Shown in pieces: positions 33,359 through 45,654 of a stretch of 64,000 nucleotides of DNA. How positions within the stretch are numbered: the stretch's first letter is position 1; each line of letters starts with the position of its first letter. Position numbers and translations under genes: made by a program. The stretch covers positions 48,401,501 through 48,465,500 of the forward strand of contig NC_083698.1 in the NCBI RefSeq assembly GCF_033118175.1, read 5' to 3'. This stretch comes from Dama dama (lineage: Eukaryota > Chordata > Mammalia > Artiodactyla > Cervidae). The notes beneath the pieces were generated by a model, which saw only the letters and a program-made list of their open reading frames with translations, was not told the origin of the DNA and did no database searches.

Positions 33359-35931
33359 ATGAATCAAGGCAGATTGGAAGCGGTCAAACAGCCGATGGCA
33401 AGAGTGAACGTCAACATTTTAGCAATCAATGAACTAAAATGGACTGAAATAGGTGAATTTAACTCAGATGACCATTATATCTACTACTGTGGACAAAAGT
33501 CCCTGAGAAGAAATGGAGTAACCATCATAATTAACAAAAGAGTCCAAAATGCACTACTTGGAGGCAATCTCAAAAACAACAGAATGATTTCTGTTTGTTT
33601 CCAAGGCAAACCATTCAATATCACAGTAATCCAAGTCTATGTCCCAACTACTAATGATGAAGAAGCTGAAGTTGAACAATTCTATGAAGACCTACAAGAC
33701 CTTCTAGAACTAACACCCAAAAGAGATTTCCTTTTCATTTTAGGGGACTGGAATGCAAAAGAAGGAAGTAAAGAGCTATCTGGAGTACCAGGCAAATTTG
33801 GCCTTGGCATACAGAATGAAGCAGGGCAAAGGCTAATAGAGCTTTGGCAAGAGAATGCACTGGTCATAGCAAACACCCTCTTCCAACAACACAAGAGAAC
33901 ACTCTACACATGGACATCACCAGATGGTCAACAACAAAATCAGATTGATTATATTCTTTGTGGACAAAGATAGAGAAGCTCTATACAGTCAGCAAAAACA
34001 AGACCCAGAGCTGATTTTGGCTCAGATCATGAACTCCTTATTGCCAAATTCAGACTCAAACTGAAGAAAGTAGGGAAAACCACTAGACCATTCAGGTATG
34101 ACCTAAATCACATCCCTTACGATTATACAGTGAAAGTGAGAAATAGATTCAAGGGATTAGATCTGACGCACAGAGTGCCTGAAGAAATATGGATAGCGAT
34201 TCATGACATTGTACAGAAGACAGGGATCAAGACCATCCCCAAGAAAAAGAAATGCAAAAAAACACAAAATGGCTGTCTGAGGAAGCCTTACAAATAGCTG
34301 AGAAAAAAAGAGAAGCTAAAGGCAAAGGAGATAAGGAAAGATACACCCATTTGAATGCAGAGTTCCAAAAAATAGCAAGGAGAGATAAGAAAGCCTTCCT
34401 CAGTGATCAATGCAAAGAAATAGAGGAAAACAATAGAATGGGAAAGACTAGTGATCTCTTTAAGAAAATTAGAGATACCAGGGAACATTTCATGCAAGGA
34501 TGGGCACAATAAAGGACAGGAAATGTATGAACCTAACAGAAGCAGAAGATATTAAGAAGAGGTGGCAAGAATACACAGAAGAACTATACAAAAAAGATCT
34601 TCATGACTCACATAATCATGATGGTGTGATCACTCACCTAGAGCCAGACATCTTGGAGCGCGAAGTCAATGCACCTTAGGAAGCATCACTATGAAGAAAG
34701 CTAGTGGAGGTGATGGAATTCCAGTTGAGCTATTTCAAATCCTAAAAGATGATGCTGCGCTTAATATGGCAGCAAATTTGGAAAACTCAGCAGTGGCCAC
34801 AGGACTGGAAAAGGTCAGTTTTCATTCCAATCCCAAAGAAAGGCAACGTCAAAGAATGCTCCAAGTACTGCACAATTGCACTCATCTCACACGCTATCAA
34901 AGTAATGTTTCAAGCCAGGCTTCAACAGTACGTGAACCGTGAACTTCCAGATGTTCAAGCTGGATTTAGAAAAGGCAGAGGAACCAGAGACCAAATTGCA
35001 ATCATCTGCTGGATCATAGAAAAAGCTAGTGAATTTCAGAAAAACATCTACTTTTATTTCATTGACTACACCAAAGTGTTTGACTGTGTGGATCACCACA
35101 AACTATGGAAAACTCTTCAAGAGATGGGAATACCAGACCAGCTTACCTGCCTCCTGAGAAATCTGTATGCACATCACGAAGCAACAGTTAGAACAAGACT
35201 TGGAACAACAGACTGGTTCCAAATAGGGAAAGGAGTACATCAAGGCTATATATTGTCACCCTGCTTATTTAACTTATATGCAGAGTACATCATGAGAAAT
35301 ATCAATAACCTCAGATACGCAGATGACACCACCCTTATGGCAGAAAGTGAAGAACTAAAGAGCCTCTTGATGAAAGTGAAGGAGGAGAGTGAAAAGTTGG
35401 GTTAAAGCTCAACATTCAGAAAACTAAGATCATAGCATCTGGTCCCATTGCTTCATGGCAAATAAATGGGAAATCAATGGAAACAGTGAGAGACTTTATT
35501 TCTTGGGCTCCAAAATCACTGCAGATGGTGACTGCAGCCATCAAATTAAAAGACACTTACTCCTTAGAAGAAAAGTTATGACCAACCTAGACAGCATATT
35601 AAAAAGCAGAGACATTACTTTGTCAACAAAGGTCCATCTAGTCAAAGCTATGGTTTTTCCAGTAGTCATGTATGGATGTGAGAGTTGGACTATAAAGAAA
35701 GCTGAGCACCAAATAATTGATGCTTTTGAACTGTGGTGTTGGAGAAGACTCTTGAGAGTCCCTTGGACTGCAAGGAGATCCAGCCAGTCCATCCTAAAGG
35801 AAATCAGTAGTGAATATCCATTGGAAGGACTGATGTTGAAGCTGAAGCTCCAATACTTTGGCCACCTGATGGTAAGAACTGAGAAGACCCTGATGCTGGG
35901 AAAGATTGAAGGCAGGAGGAGAAGGGGATGA
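33359..35931 (+). pseudogene. BovB ORF2 (endonuclease-reverse transcriptase), broken
   Basis: ORF2 of RTE elements makes an AP-like endonuclease plus reverse transcriptase that inserts the element by target-primed reverse transcription. Here the endonuclease frame 33359-33973 carries the expected motifs NELKW, GDWNAKEG and NQIDYIL. It ends in a single TAG (33971-33973); the same frame then continues to the SDH motif (34022-34030). A one-base gain near 34262 shifts the frame into 34252-34512. The RT frame 34749-35405 contains the catalytic YADD at 35316-35327 but lacks 16 codons just before it. The C-terminal part (35455-35931) includes YGCESWTIKK. It cannot make a full protein. Confidence 0.9.
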
Positions 35932-36081
35932 CAGAGGATGAGATGGTTGGATGGCATCACTGACCAATGGACACGAGTTTGAGTAAACTCTGGGTGTTGG
36001 TGATGGACAGGAAGGCCTGGCATGCTGCAGTCCATGGGGTCGCAAAGAGTTGGACACAACTGAGCGACTGAACTGAACTGA

Positions 36082-38044
36082 TAGAACCACCGAAGAAAAG
36101 TTTTCTACATCTGTTCATTGAGTCAGGGGGTGGTGTATGAGAGCATGCAGGCAGAAGGGGAAATTTATTTGACTAACAGCAAGACCAGAGGAGATATCAG
36201 AATCCAGATTGGAGAGGTAAGAGAATTACCTCACATAGCATATTGTTCCGTGACCAACTACAGGAGGGGTCTCTGAAGCCTCCGGTTGCTGCCATGTCAT
36301 GGACCTCTATTGAAGGTAAGGATTCCAATGAACTCATTCCTGCCTACATTGTCATGTGCCATGCATAAAGTCCAAATGTGTTCCACTAGCCACAGTTAAC
36401 TGAAGCAAGGAATTAAGGGCCCTTTGGAAATGGATTATCGTTTCCCAAGAAAATGCACATAGGGACAACCTTTCATTTTGGCATATAATTCCAGAAGGTT
36501 TGTGGATCCCCAAAGCCTCAGGTCAAAAATCCCTGATACTGAAGAAATTGACCAAAGAAGTGAAAGGTGGGGAACCAGCTCTAGTTGGGGAACCTCCCAG
36601 TGAGAAGCTGAAACCTGACTCATTTTACTGTGCAAGAGGAGTGAAGACAAGACACATTACCTCTCTGCCCTTTGATTATAGGAAAGAAGTCTATTGTGCT
36701 TCCTCATTCCAGCACTGAGGCCCTAGGACCAGGAGGAACTGTGTAGCTGATGAGGAAATTTCCCATCTTACCCTAAGTTCTCACATATCCTGATAATAAA
36801 ATCTCATTACTGAAGGTGATATGCTACATATAGGAGTCCTTCTTCTGACCTTGACAAGCCCAACTAATACACCTACTCAGATGGGAGCTGGGATGCCCCA
36901 ATAGGATTACTCAACTGCCTGCTAGAAGGCAGGCTTCTCTTCTCCCATTGCTTTCCTATAGCATCACAGCTAAGATGGGATCACCCCACATGCTAGCCCT
37001 TATCCTTGATACTGATTGTCTTTATTGTTTGATTCTTATTGTGGGATTAGAAGAAAGTTTCTGGGTAATTGAACTTCAAAATGAGTAATCTGGGAACTCA
37101 GAAAACAAGTGCTAACAAAAGTTGCTCAATGAAAGGCTCTGAGGGTGGGAAATGGTTCCTCAATTAAAACTTGGACAGACTCCTAGAGTTTTTGAGCTGT
37201 CCTTCAGTGCAGTGTTTTTGCAAAGAGTATTAGTCAAGATGAGTCACAACCAAAGTCACCAGGTCACAGGAATCAGAAATACCATGAAAGTCCATAGAGA
37301 TATGATCTAAGGAATTTATGACACCACCTCTCCCATCCTGGCAACATACACTTTCACATACACTGGCATATACTCACCCTCACCTACAGAGCAGAGACTC
37401 ATGTCCTCATACGTAACATTAAGATGGAATGAGGGCTGCTAAGTGTTCAAATCAGAAGGGAGACTCAGTAAAGAGGCCTAAGGTAGAGTCTTAAAGAAAA
37501 TGGATCATCACTTTTCTAGAATAAGTTAAGGCAGGGAATTAGATAAGATTCATTTTTCATTTCTGGAATTGATAATTTTGAGGAAATTTTCAAGAAAGGG
37601 TTAAGAGAAGGACAAGCATTTTTCTCAGCTAGATTATGAGAAAATATTTTGTCTATGGGAAAAAACACGTTATCTGATAAGTGACATGACATAACCTGCA
37701 ATTGCTTGGGTAGAAAATTCTGTAGCTGCAGCTACAGGTTATCTAATGTCACTTGGTTGACAAGCTCAGTCTCCCTAGTCACTGCTGTGGTGTCCCACTG
37801 GTCTCCTGGGAATCCTAGCTCTTCTGCTTCCTTGACCACCCAGGCTACAAGGTCAATGGTTTTCAGTTGGCTGCACGTTAGAATCACTTGAGGAGCCTTT
37901 GAGCTATCAACAACCTAACTCCATTCTCCCAAGATTCTTCTTTAACTGGTTTGAAACAGGGCTTTGTCTCAGTGTTTCCTTAGATTCTTCAGATTTTTTT
38001 TCATGTTCATCCAGTTTTCACAACCACCATTCTGATAGTCATTC
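36082..38044. other. Unassigned interval
   Basis: About 2 kb without a recognised repeat or gene. The part 36560-36870 ends with an AATAAA (near 36795-36800) and could be an old LTR of unknown family. Confidence 0.3.
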
Positions 38045-38390
38045 TCTTAGTTCAGGCTATACAAAAAAATACCACAACAGAAATTTATTTCTTACATTTC
38101 GAGAGGCTGGGAAGTCTAAGATCAAGGTGCCGGCAGATCTGGTGTCTGGCAAGAGCTGCCTTCTGGTTCATACACAGTCATCTTCTCACCGCATCCTCAT
38201 CAGAAGAGGACCAGAGAGCATTCTGGGATCTCGTTTACACAGCACGAAGTCTCTTCATGAAGGCTCCACCCTCATGACCTCATCACCTCCCAAAGGCCCC
38301 ACCTCCTAATAGCATCACATTGAGATTAGAGTTGCAACATATGAATTTATGGGGACACAAACATTCCGATCATAGCAATCATTTTGACCT
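38045..38390 (-). mobile_element. MST/MLT-type MaLR LTR, antisense
   Basis: Blocks cagaaatttatttctta, gaggctgggaagtctaag, ggctccaccctcatgacc, caaaggccccacctcctaat and cacaaacattccgatcatag occur in the order of an antisense mammalian MaLR LTR. Confidence 0.75.
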
Positions 38391-38520
38391 TAAAGGATAG
38401 TGTGTTTTTTAAACTTTAATGTGAATAAGAGTCACCTGAAAGATTTGTTAAAACAGTTTCCTGGGCCAGTGATTCTAATTCAGTAAGTTGGGGAAGTGGA
38501 ACATGAATTTCTAACAAGCT

Positions 38521-38619
38521 TACAGTTAATGCATGATGCTACAGGCCTCAGGACCACATTCTGAAAAACAGTGGTCTAGCTTTTTCCGGTTACCATCTCT
38601 GTGAAGAAATGGGGGCTTC
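38521..38619. repeat. 99-bp duplicated segment, copy A
   Basis: This segment and 39593-39691 (offset 1072) differ at one base (ccggtt versus caggtt). Copy A runs into the head of the next SINE (gggggctt). Confidence 0.95.
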
Positions 38620-38840
38620 CCTGATGGTTCAGTCTGTAAAGAATCTGCCTGCAATAAAGGAGACTGCCTGTAGCACAGGAGACCCAGGTTTGATCCCTGG
38701 GTCTGGAAGATCCCCTGGAGAAGGAAATGGCAGCCCACTCCACTATTCTTGCCTGGGAAATCCCACAGACAGAGGGGCCTGGTGGGCTATATATAGTCTA
38801 TGGGCTCACAAACAGTCAGACACAATTTAGCAACTAAACC
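38612..38840 (+). mobile_element. Bov-tA SINE with target duplication
   Basis: Bov-tA with a small internal duplication near its A/B box region (two aggaga-type repeats). It is flanked by taccatctctgtgaagaaa (38591-38609) and taacatctctgtggagaaa (38842-38860), 17 of 19 identical. Confidence 0.9.
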
Positions 38841-38860
38841 ATAACATCTCTGTGGAGAAA

Positions 38861-39592
38861 GTTCCAGTAGCCTTGCAGGGACTGGGTTTTGGAGCTCTCA
38901 AAAGGACAGAACTTTCCGCAATCCTGGTCAGATCCGCTGGGCACTCACATGTGGGGACCAAACAGCAAAGGCTCTTTCATTCTCTCTCCTGAGAACTGAT
39001 TTCCCTGTTTGGGGAGGGAAGCTAGACTCTGAATTGTGCATTAACTTGCTATTTAAAGTATTTATTAAACTCCTATTATGAACAATGCACCCATGCTTGG
39101 CACTGGAAGATAGAACAGGGTGTTCTTGCAACAGCAAAGTTAACTACCAGCCCCAAAGTGATTTTCTGCATTTCTTCCAAAGATCAACAGGAAGTCTGGG
39201 AGGTTATTTCAGAGTTCTCCACACAGAAATGCAGATTAGGCTTCAACAGGAAGTTGGATATACCCTCACAGAATCCTGCTTACAGCAATTCAAAATTTGC
39301 ACATATGTTCTCCCTCTGAGACAAAAAGTAGGTACTATCACCCAAAGCAGACTCTAAGGATGGCAGATGTAAATACTGTTGATATGCAAGTATCTTCCAG
39401 CCATTGGTAAGGATTTCTCATACCCTTTTCTTACTGAATAAATGTTTTAGGCTAATCTTCCCTCAAAGTGTCAATGGCACAAGGAAATGGGGTTGCACAA
39501 CCAAATAAAGTGGGAAATATAGCACATGATATTCTATACTTAGTTGAAAATGCACCTCACAAGTTAAAAGCTTTGTTAAGTCCTTCAGTAAC
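38861..39592. other. Unassigned interval
   Basis: No recognised repeat or gene. Confidence 0.3.
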
Positions 39593-39691
39593 TACAGTTA
39601 ATGCATGATGCTACAGGCCTCAGGACCACATTCTGAAAAACAGTGGTCTAGCTTTTTCAGGTTACCATCTCTGTGAAGAAATGGGGGCTTC
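39593..39691. repeat. 99-bp duplicated segment, copy B
   Basis: Nearly identical to 38521-38619, including the part that serves as left target duplication of the SINE there. The identity ends within the first bases of a SINE-like head. Confidence 0.95.
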
Positions 39692-39905
39692 TTCATTTTT
39701 GTTTGTTAAATAACCCGCCTGCCAATGCAGGAGACATAAAAGATATGGGTTCAATCCCTGGGTCAGGAAGATCCCCAGGAGGAGAGCATGGCAACCCATT
39801 CCAATATTCCTGCCTGGAGAATCCCATGGACAGAGGAGCCTTGTGGGCCAATTCCATAGGGTCACAAAGAGTCAGATATGACTGAAGTGACTTCGCACAT
39901 ACAAC
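39692..39905 (+). mobile_element. Bov-tA SINE with altered head
   Basis: The body (aacccgcctgccaatgcagg onward) is Bov-tA, but the first 20-25 bases are replaced by T-rich sequence after the gggggctt junction. It differs at many places from the SINE at 38612, unlike the flanking 99 bp. Confidence 0.8.
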
Positions 39906-40004
39906 GTCCCCTTAAACAGACTGAGAAACTACGGATACAAGTCCATCCAAGTCCCTTGTTAGTACCTTTGAAGGCTCTGGGTTATAGTAGATAGTTCAGT
40001 GTTA

Positions 40005-40208
40005 ATGAGTGAGTGAGTGAGTGAGTCGCTCAGTCATGTCCGACTCTTTGTGACCCCATGGACTGTATAGCCCATGGAATTCTCCAGGTCAGAACACTGG
40101 AGTGGGTAGCCTTTCCCTTCTCCAGGGGATCTTCCCAACCCAGGGATCAAACCCAGGTCTCTGGCATTGCAGGTGGATACTTTACCAGCTGAGCCACAAG
40201 GAAAGCCC
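40005..40208 (-). mobile_element. Bov-tA SINE
   Basis: Antisense Bov-tA with a (GAGT)n tail at 40005-40025 and head aaggaaagccc. Confidence 0.92.
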
Positions 40209-41730
40209 TCAGAGTTAGTAAAGACTATCCCAAATCAATGACAGAGCCACAAGTCTGAATCTTGGTAGTGCTAGAAAACATGAGCTTTTTCCTGCTGTGA
40301 GCATTCTGTTTTTCTGAAGAGATTTTCAGCAGTTTGGGACTTAGTGGGAGGGTAAAGCAGGGCTGGTAAGCTCCCTAAAGTGGAAAGTGTAACTAGAAAG
40401 TGATTCTCTCTTTCTATGGTAAACTGTCAGCTGACTTCTCTCTGATTAGAAATGAGTCTAAACTTCCAATGGCTCATAATCTAGGAATCAAATGTGATTT
40501 CTGAAAAGACCTATAACCTCTGAGCCTCACAGAATTATGAACCTCATCCACACAGACTGTGTGAGGAACAAAATGAGAACTGTCTATGAACAGCACCTGG
40601 CACAAATTCAGTGGGAAAATAAGAGTTAACCGAGGGAAGAAAGATCAGAAAGACTGAAAACCACAGGAATTAGCATTCAGCTGGAGGACACCTTCTGGAA
40701 TAGGCAGGTAATGAACTTGCAGACCAGCTCCCAGGGAAACAATAGGGACTGGTAAAAATGATCAAACAACCATTTCAAGTCTCTGGACTAATGGCATACA
40801 GCAAATGAAGAAACATTTATTCAAGAAAATATAATCAGTCTATTAAGAATAACAAAAGTCCAGAGCTATTCAGCCATAACCTGCTCCCATATCCCTTCCT
40901 GAGCTTGGTATGACAGAAGCTATACTCTGGCATGTTGCAGCCAAGAAGCTGGGGTTCCCTTTCCCCCCAGTTCACAGCCTAGGCCTGAGGTATGGCCCAC
41001 ATACCCTAGAAGTGTGGGCCAGCCCCATTTCACACTCCCCCAGCCTGCAGGTCTGTGTCACAGAGGCCAAATTTGAGATGAGGGCAATGGAGAGGTCAGG
41101 GGGCCCCCTGCTCCCCACCCACCACGGTCCCCATTGTAGGGCAGAGGATCTTCCCAGGTGTGGCAGCCTAGAACCCTCAGGCCCTGAGAGCTCTCCCACT
41201 AGTTCATTCAAAGGGCAGAGGTTCTTCATCAGGCGAGGCAAGCTTAGAAGACCAGACTGAGCTCGATTCCTTGCTATAAGGCTGGGTCAGTGGGAAATTG
41301 CTTGCCCCTAGCTCTGGAGCAGTGGCTCAGAGATTTAGCCCAAATGGAGTGGCCACATCACCAAGACAGAACTCTCCCCAAAGGAAAGAACTTCATTGCG
41401 AATAGATGCTCAAGCCTGAAGGCATTTTCAGAAACAAGGAAGATTTAGGTGGGAAGCCATTGAGAGCAGCCTGGTAGCTCCTTAAGAACAATGAAGTAGG
41501 CAGACTAGTTTGCCAGAGAGAACCAGAAAAAAAAAAGACAGCAAAGAAAAACCAAAGGAACCTAAATGTATCTCCAGCAGGCAGCATAATCACACAGACA
41601 GGAATTATTCCAAGTAACTGTAAAGTAAAGAAACTTGCCTGCATCTATCTTTTGGAATATACCCTAAGATGAGAAGGGGAAAAAAAAAAAACTGCAAGGG
41701 ATAAATAGGAAAAGGAAATTAAATGTAGTG
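40209..41730. other. Unassigned interval
   Basis: No recognised young repeat. The GC-richer part 40905-41265 is open on the plus strand for 116 codons, without recognisable motifs and with an antisense open frame too; not called as a gene. Confidence 0.3.
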
Positions 41731-41949
41731 CTGGTGTGTGTGTGTGTGCGTGCTCAGTTGCGACCAACTCTTTCTGACCCCATGGAGTGCAGCCCACCAG
41801 GCTCCTCTGTCCATGGGACTTTCCAGGCAAGAATAGTGGAGTGGGGTTCCATTTCCTACTCCTGGGGATATTCCCCGCCCTAGGATCAAACCCACATCTC
41901 TTGCATCTCCAGCACTGGCAGGTGGATTCTTTACCACTGTGCCACCTGG
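41731..41949 (-). mobile_element. Bov-tA SINE with (TG)n at its tail
   Basis: A (TG)8-like run (41733-41748) adjoins an antisense Bov-tA that ends at the head tgtgccacctgg. Confidence 0.9.
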
Positions 41950-42484
41950 TACTATTATTTTGAAATGGTGAGCCAGAGAATAATTATATAATACTTATTT
42001 TTTATCACTATTAGTGTTTTTGAGAAATGGGATTCTTGGCATGGTAGAAACAAAATGTTAACAGAAGATAAAAGAAAGGTAAGTAAAAACCCTACAGTCC
42101 TGAAATTGAATGGGAAATAGCAATATGACCTTATAACGTATTTTCATTACAGAAGATATAGAAACAGGTAGAGATACAGACATAAACATAGAAAGAGAAA
42201 CAGAAGTATACAGAGATGTACTTTTTTGCTCAGTTCAACTTCATTACATATTTTATCTGTATCTATTTCTTAGCTCAATCCACTGAAAGAACCAATCCAG
42301 TGACCAATTCTATAGCAAGGAGAAACTCTAGTGACCAAATTTTGGTCTTCAAATACTGTTTCCTACTGAAAGGAACCTGGGTTTCTGAGGAACTGGTGAG
42401 TTCCATGTCTGCAAGTGAGCTTAGAACACGTACAAGTAAGCTGAAGATAGCTCATCACAGCAAAATGCAAGAAAACTATCATAC
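41950..42484. other. Unassigned interval
   Basis: No recognised repeat or gene; ends in the candidate target duplication of the next BovB. Confidence 0.3.
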
Positions 42485-42487
42485 CAA

Positions 42488-43816
42488 TTGTTGTTCAGTC
42501 ACTAAATCATGTCTGACTCTTTGCAACTGCAAATTGCACCATTCAAGGCTTCTCTGTCCTTCACTATCTCCCAGAGTTCACTATAACTCATGTCCATTGA
42601 GCCTGTGAAGCCATCCAACCATCTCATTCTCCGTCAGCCACTTCTTATCCTGTCCTCAATCTTTTCCAGCATCAGAGTCTTTTCCAGTGAGTCATTCTGC
42701 ACATCAGGTGGCTGAAATTTGGAGCTTCAGCTTCAGCATCAGTCATTGCAATGAATATTCAGGGCTGATTTCCTTTAGGACTGACTAGTTTGATCTCCTT
42801 GCTGTCCAAGGGAAGGGTCTTCTCCAATACCACAATTCAAAAGCATCAATTCTTCGGCACTCAGCCTTCTTTATGGTCCAACTCACATAACATGACTGCT
42901 GGAAAAACCATAGCTTTGACTATACAGACGTTTGTTGGTAAAGTGATATCTCCGTTGACTAGGTTTGTCATAGCTTTTGTTCCAAGGAGCAAGGTCTTTT
43001 AATTTCATGGCTGCAGTTACAATCTGCAGTGATTTTGGAACCCAAGAAAATAAAATCTATCATTGCTTCCACTTTTTCCCCATCTATTTGCCATGAAGTG
43101 ATGAGACCAGATGTCATGATCTTCATTTCCTGAATGTTGAGTTTCAAACCAGCTTTTTCACTCTCCTCTTTCACCTTCACTAAGAGACTCTTTAGTTCCT
43201 CTTCGCTTTCTGCCATTAAAGTAGTCTGCATATCTGTTGTTGATATTTCTCCTGGCAATCTTGATTTCAGCTTATGAGCCACCCAGCTTGGCATTTCACA
43301 TGATGTACTCTGCATATAAGTTAAGTAAGCGGGGTGACAATATACAGCCTTGACATACTCCTTTCCCAATTTTGAACCAGGCCATTGTTCCATGTCTGGT
43401 TTTAACTATTGCTTCCTGTCCTGTATACAGGTTCTCAGCAGACAGGTAATGTGGTCTGGTATTCCCATCTCTTGAAGAATTTTCCACAGTTTGTTGTGAT
43501 CCACACAGTCAAAGGCCTTAGCATTGACAATCAGGCAGAAGTATATGGTTTTTTTTAATTTCCTTGCTTTTTCTATGATCCAGCAGATGTTGACAATTTG
43601 ATCTCTGGTTCCTCTGCCTTTTCTAAATCCAGCTTGTACATCTGACGGTTCTTGGTTCACATAAATGCTGAAGCCTAGCTTGAAGGATTTTGAGCATAAT
43701 CTTGCTAGCATGTGAAATGAGTGCAATTGTGTGGTAGTTTGAACATTCTTTGGCATTGCCTATCTTTGGAATTGAAATGAAAGCTGACTTTTTTCAGTCC
43801 TGCGGTCACTCCTGAG
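42488..43816 (-). mobile_element. BovB LINE 3' portion, antisense (copy 6, 3' segment)
   Basis: On the minus strand this runs from just before the RT domain (caggactgaaaaaagtcagc) to the BovB 3' end (gactgaacaacaa). The catalytic motif has lost bases (YADY-like, plus positions 43221-43232). It meets an oppositely oriented BovB 5' segment at about 43816 with no unrelated spacer. Confidence 0.92.
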
Positions 43817-45205
43817 TGACCAGTAGCCTTACCATAGAGCCTGTAGACTCCAGGATGGAATCACCTCAGGCCAAACAGCAAACAGAGAGTGAGCACAGCC
43901 CCACCCATCAGCTGACAATCAGATTAAAGATTTACTGAGCATGGCCCTGCCCACCAGAGCAAGAACCAATTTTCCCCATAGTCAGTCTCTCCCATCAAGA
44001 AGCAAGATCCATAATCCCACAGCCTCCAAAAAAAAAACCACAATCACAGAAAACTAACTAAACTGATCACACAGATCACAGCCATGTGTAACTTAAGGAA
44101 GCTATGAGCCATGCTGTGCAGGGGACCCAAGAGCAGTGGGTCATGATGGAGAGTTCTGACAAAACATGGTCCACTGGACAAGGGAATGGCAAACCACTTC
44201 AGTATTCTTGCCTCAAAAACCTCATGAACAGTATAAAAGGCAAAAAGATATGACACCAAAAGTTGAGCCTCCCAGGTAGGAAGATGTCCAATATGCTACT
44301 GAGGAAGAGAGGCAAAATAGCTTCAGAAAGAACAAAGAGGCTGGGCCAAAGTGGAAATGTCTCTCAGCTGTGGATGTGTCTCGTGATGAAAGTAAAGTCC
44401 AGTGCTATTAAGAACAATATTTCATAGGAACCTGGAATGTTAGGTCCATGAATCAAAGTAAATTACATGTGGTCAAGCAGGAGATGGCAAGAGTGAACAT
44501 TAACATTTTAGGAATCAGTGAACTAAAGTGGATAGAAATGGGAGAATTTAATTCTGATGACCATTATATCTACTATTGTGGACAAGAATCCCTTAGAAAA
44601 AATGGAGTTGCCCTCACAGTCAACAAGAGTCCAAAATGCAGTGCTTAGGTGCAATCTCAAAATGACAGAATGATCTCTGTTTCCAAGGCAAACCATTCAA
44701 CATCACAGTAATCCAAGTCTATGCCCCAACCACTAATGCCAAAGAAGCTGAAGTTGAAAGGGTCTATGAAGGCCTACAAGACCTAGAATTAATACCAAGA
44801 AGATATCCTCTTCATCATAGGGAATTGGAGTACAAAAGTAGGAAGTCAAGAGATACCAGGGGTAACAGGCTAGTTTGGCCTTGAAGTACAAAACGAGGCA
44901 GGACAAAGCCTAACAGAGTTTTGCCAAGAGAAAGCACTGGTCATAGCAAACACCCTCTTACAACAATACAAGAGATGACTTTACGCATGGACATCATCAG
45001 ATGGTCAATACCAAAATCAGACTGATTATATTCTTTGCAGCCAAAGATGGAGAAGCTATGTACAGTCAGCAAAAACAAGACCTGGAGCTGACTGTGGCTC
45101 AGATCACGAGCTCCTTATTGCCAAATTCAGACTTAAATTGAAGAAAGTAGGAAAACCACTAGGCCATTCAGGTATGACTTAAATCAAAATCTATTACGGT
45201 TTTTC
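43817..45205 (+). mobile_element. BovB LINE 5' portion, sense (copy 6, inverted 5' segment)
   Basis: This runs from the end of the 5' UTR (caggccaaacagcaaac, about 43865) through the lead-in and the endonuclease to just past the SDH region (about 45110-45190), then stops. The 3' truncation is unusual for a LINE and is explained if this is the inverted 5' half of the neighbouring copy. The endonuclease frame is broken. Confidence 0.88.
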
Positions 45206-45650
45206 AAAAGGGCTTAGAAGCCAGCCTAAAGCCTTTGTTGATCTAACCGCTAGTTTACATGAAATGAGGAGTACAGAAACTTGTTAAACAACTCTATAGA
45301 GAAGAATACAGCAAAATCCAGACTGTGGAAAACTGCGAAAGATAAACAACCTGGTTTCTCCAACCAGCAAATTGCATGAAAAAAAAAAAAAAGAAGAAGA
45401 AAAGAAAATGGAGAGAGAATCTAAAAAAGAACTTAGGAGATACATGAGCCAATTACAATAAATAAACCTTTATAGGATCTTCACTCAAACAAACTATAGG
45501 CAGTCCTTTTTATACCATTCAGACACAAATAAATTTCCTTCACAAGAGGCTAGTTCAATAATAACAGTCCCTCAGCAGCATGGTTCGAACATCAGTTGGC
45601 ACAGTATATTGATGGTGAATAATTGCATAAAATACAAACATCACTACTAG
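45206..45650. other. Unassigned interval
   Basis: Contains an A-rich run at 45378-45410. No recognised gene. A weak resemblance to old LINE sequence near 45440-45540 was not convincing. Confidence 0.3.
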
Positions 45651-45654
45651 CTCT

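Larger units (their letters stand above)
32130..36081 (+). mobile_element. Near-full-length BovB LINE, copy 5
   Basis: The most complete BovB here, about 4 kb. It has a long GC-rich 5' UTR (about 32130-33100) containing an internal duplication, a lead-in with caaaccacttcagtattctt, the ORF2 start at 33359, endonuclease, linker, RT, C-terminal region and 3' end gactgaactgaactga. The exact 5' end is uncertain and no clear target duplication was found. It is inactive because of stops, frameshifts and a 48-bp RT deletion. Confidence 0.93.

Noticed and set aside
33359..33973. A 204-codon open frame as a host endonuclease gene
   Set aside because: It is the endonuclease domain of BovB, with RT and 3' end following in order.
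32130..36081. A target duplication for the near-full-length BovB
   Set aside because: Only short, unconvincing matches (agaac) were found near the ends; the exact 5' end is unknown.
40905..41265. 116-codon plus-strand frame as a gene
   Set aside because: GC-richer segment open on both strands, with no motif or splice or promoter evidence.
43817..45205. An independent BovB insertion truncated at its 3' end
   Set aside because: LINEs truncate at the 5' end by their mechanism; the direct junction with the opposite-strand copy favours a single inverted insertion.
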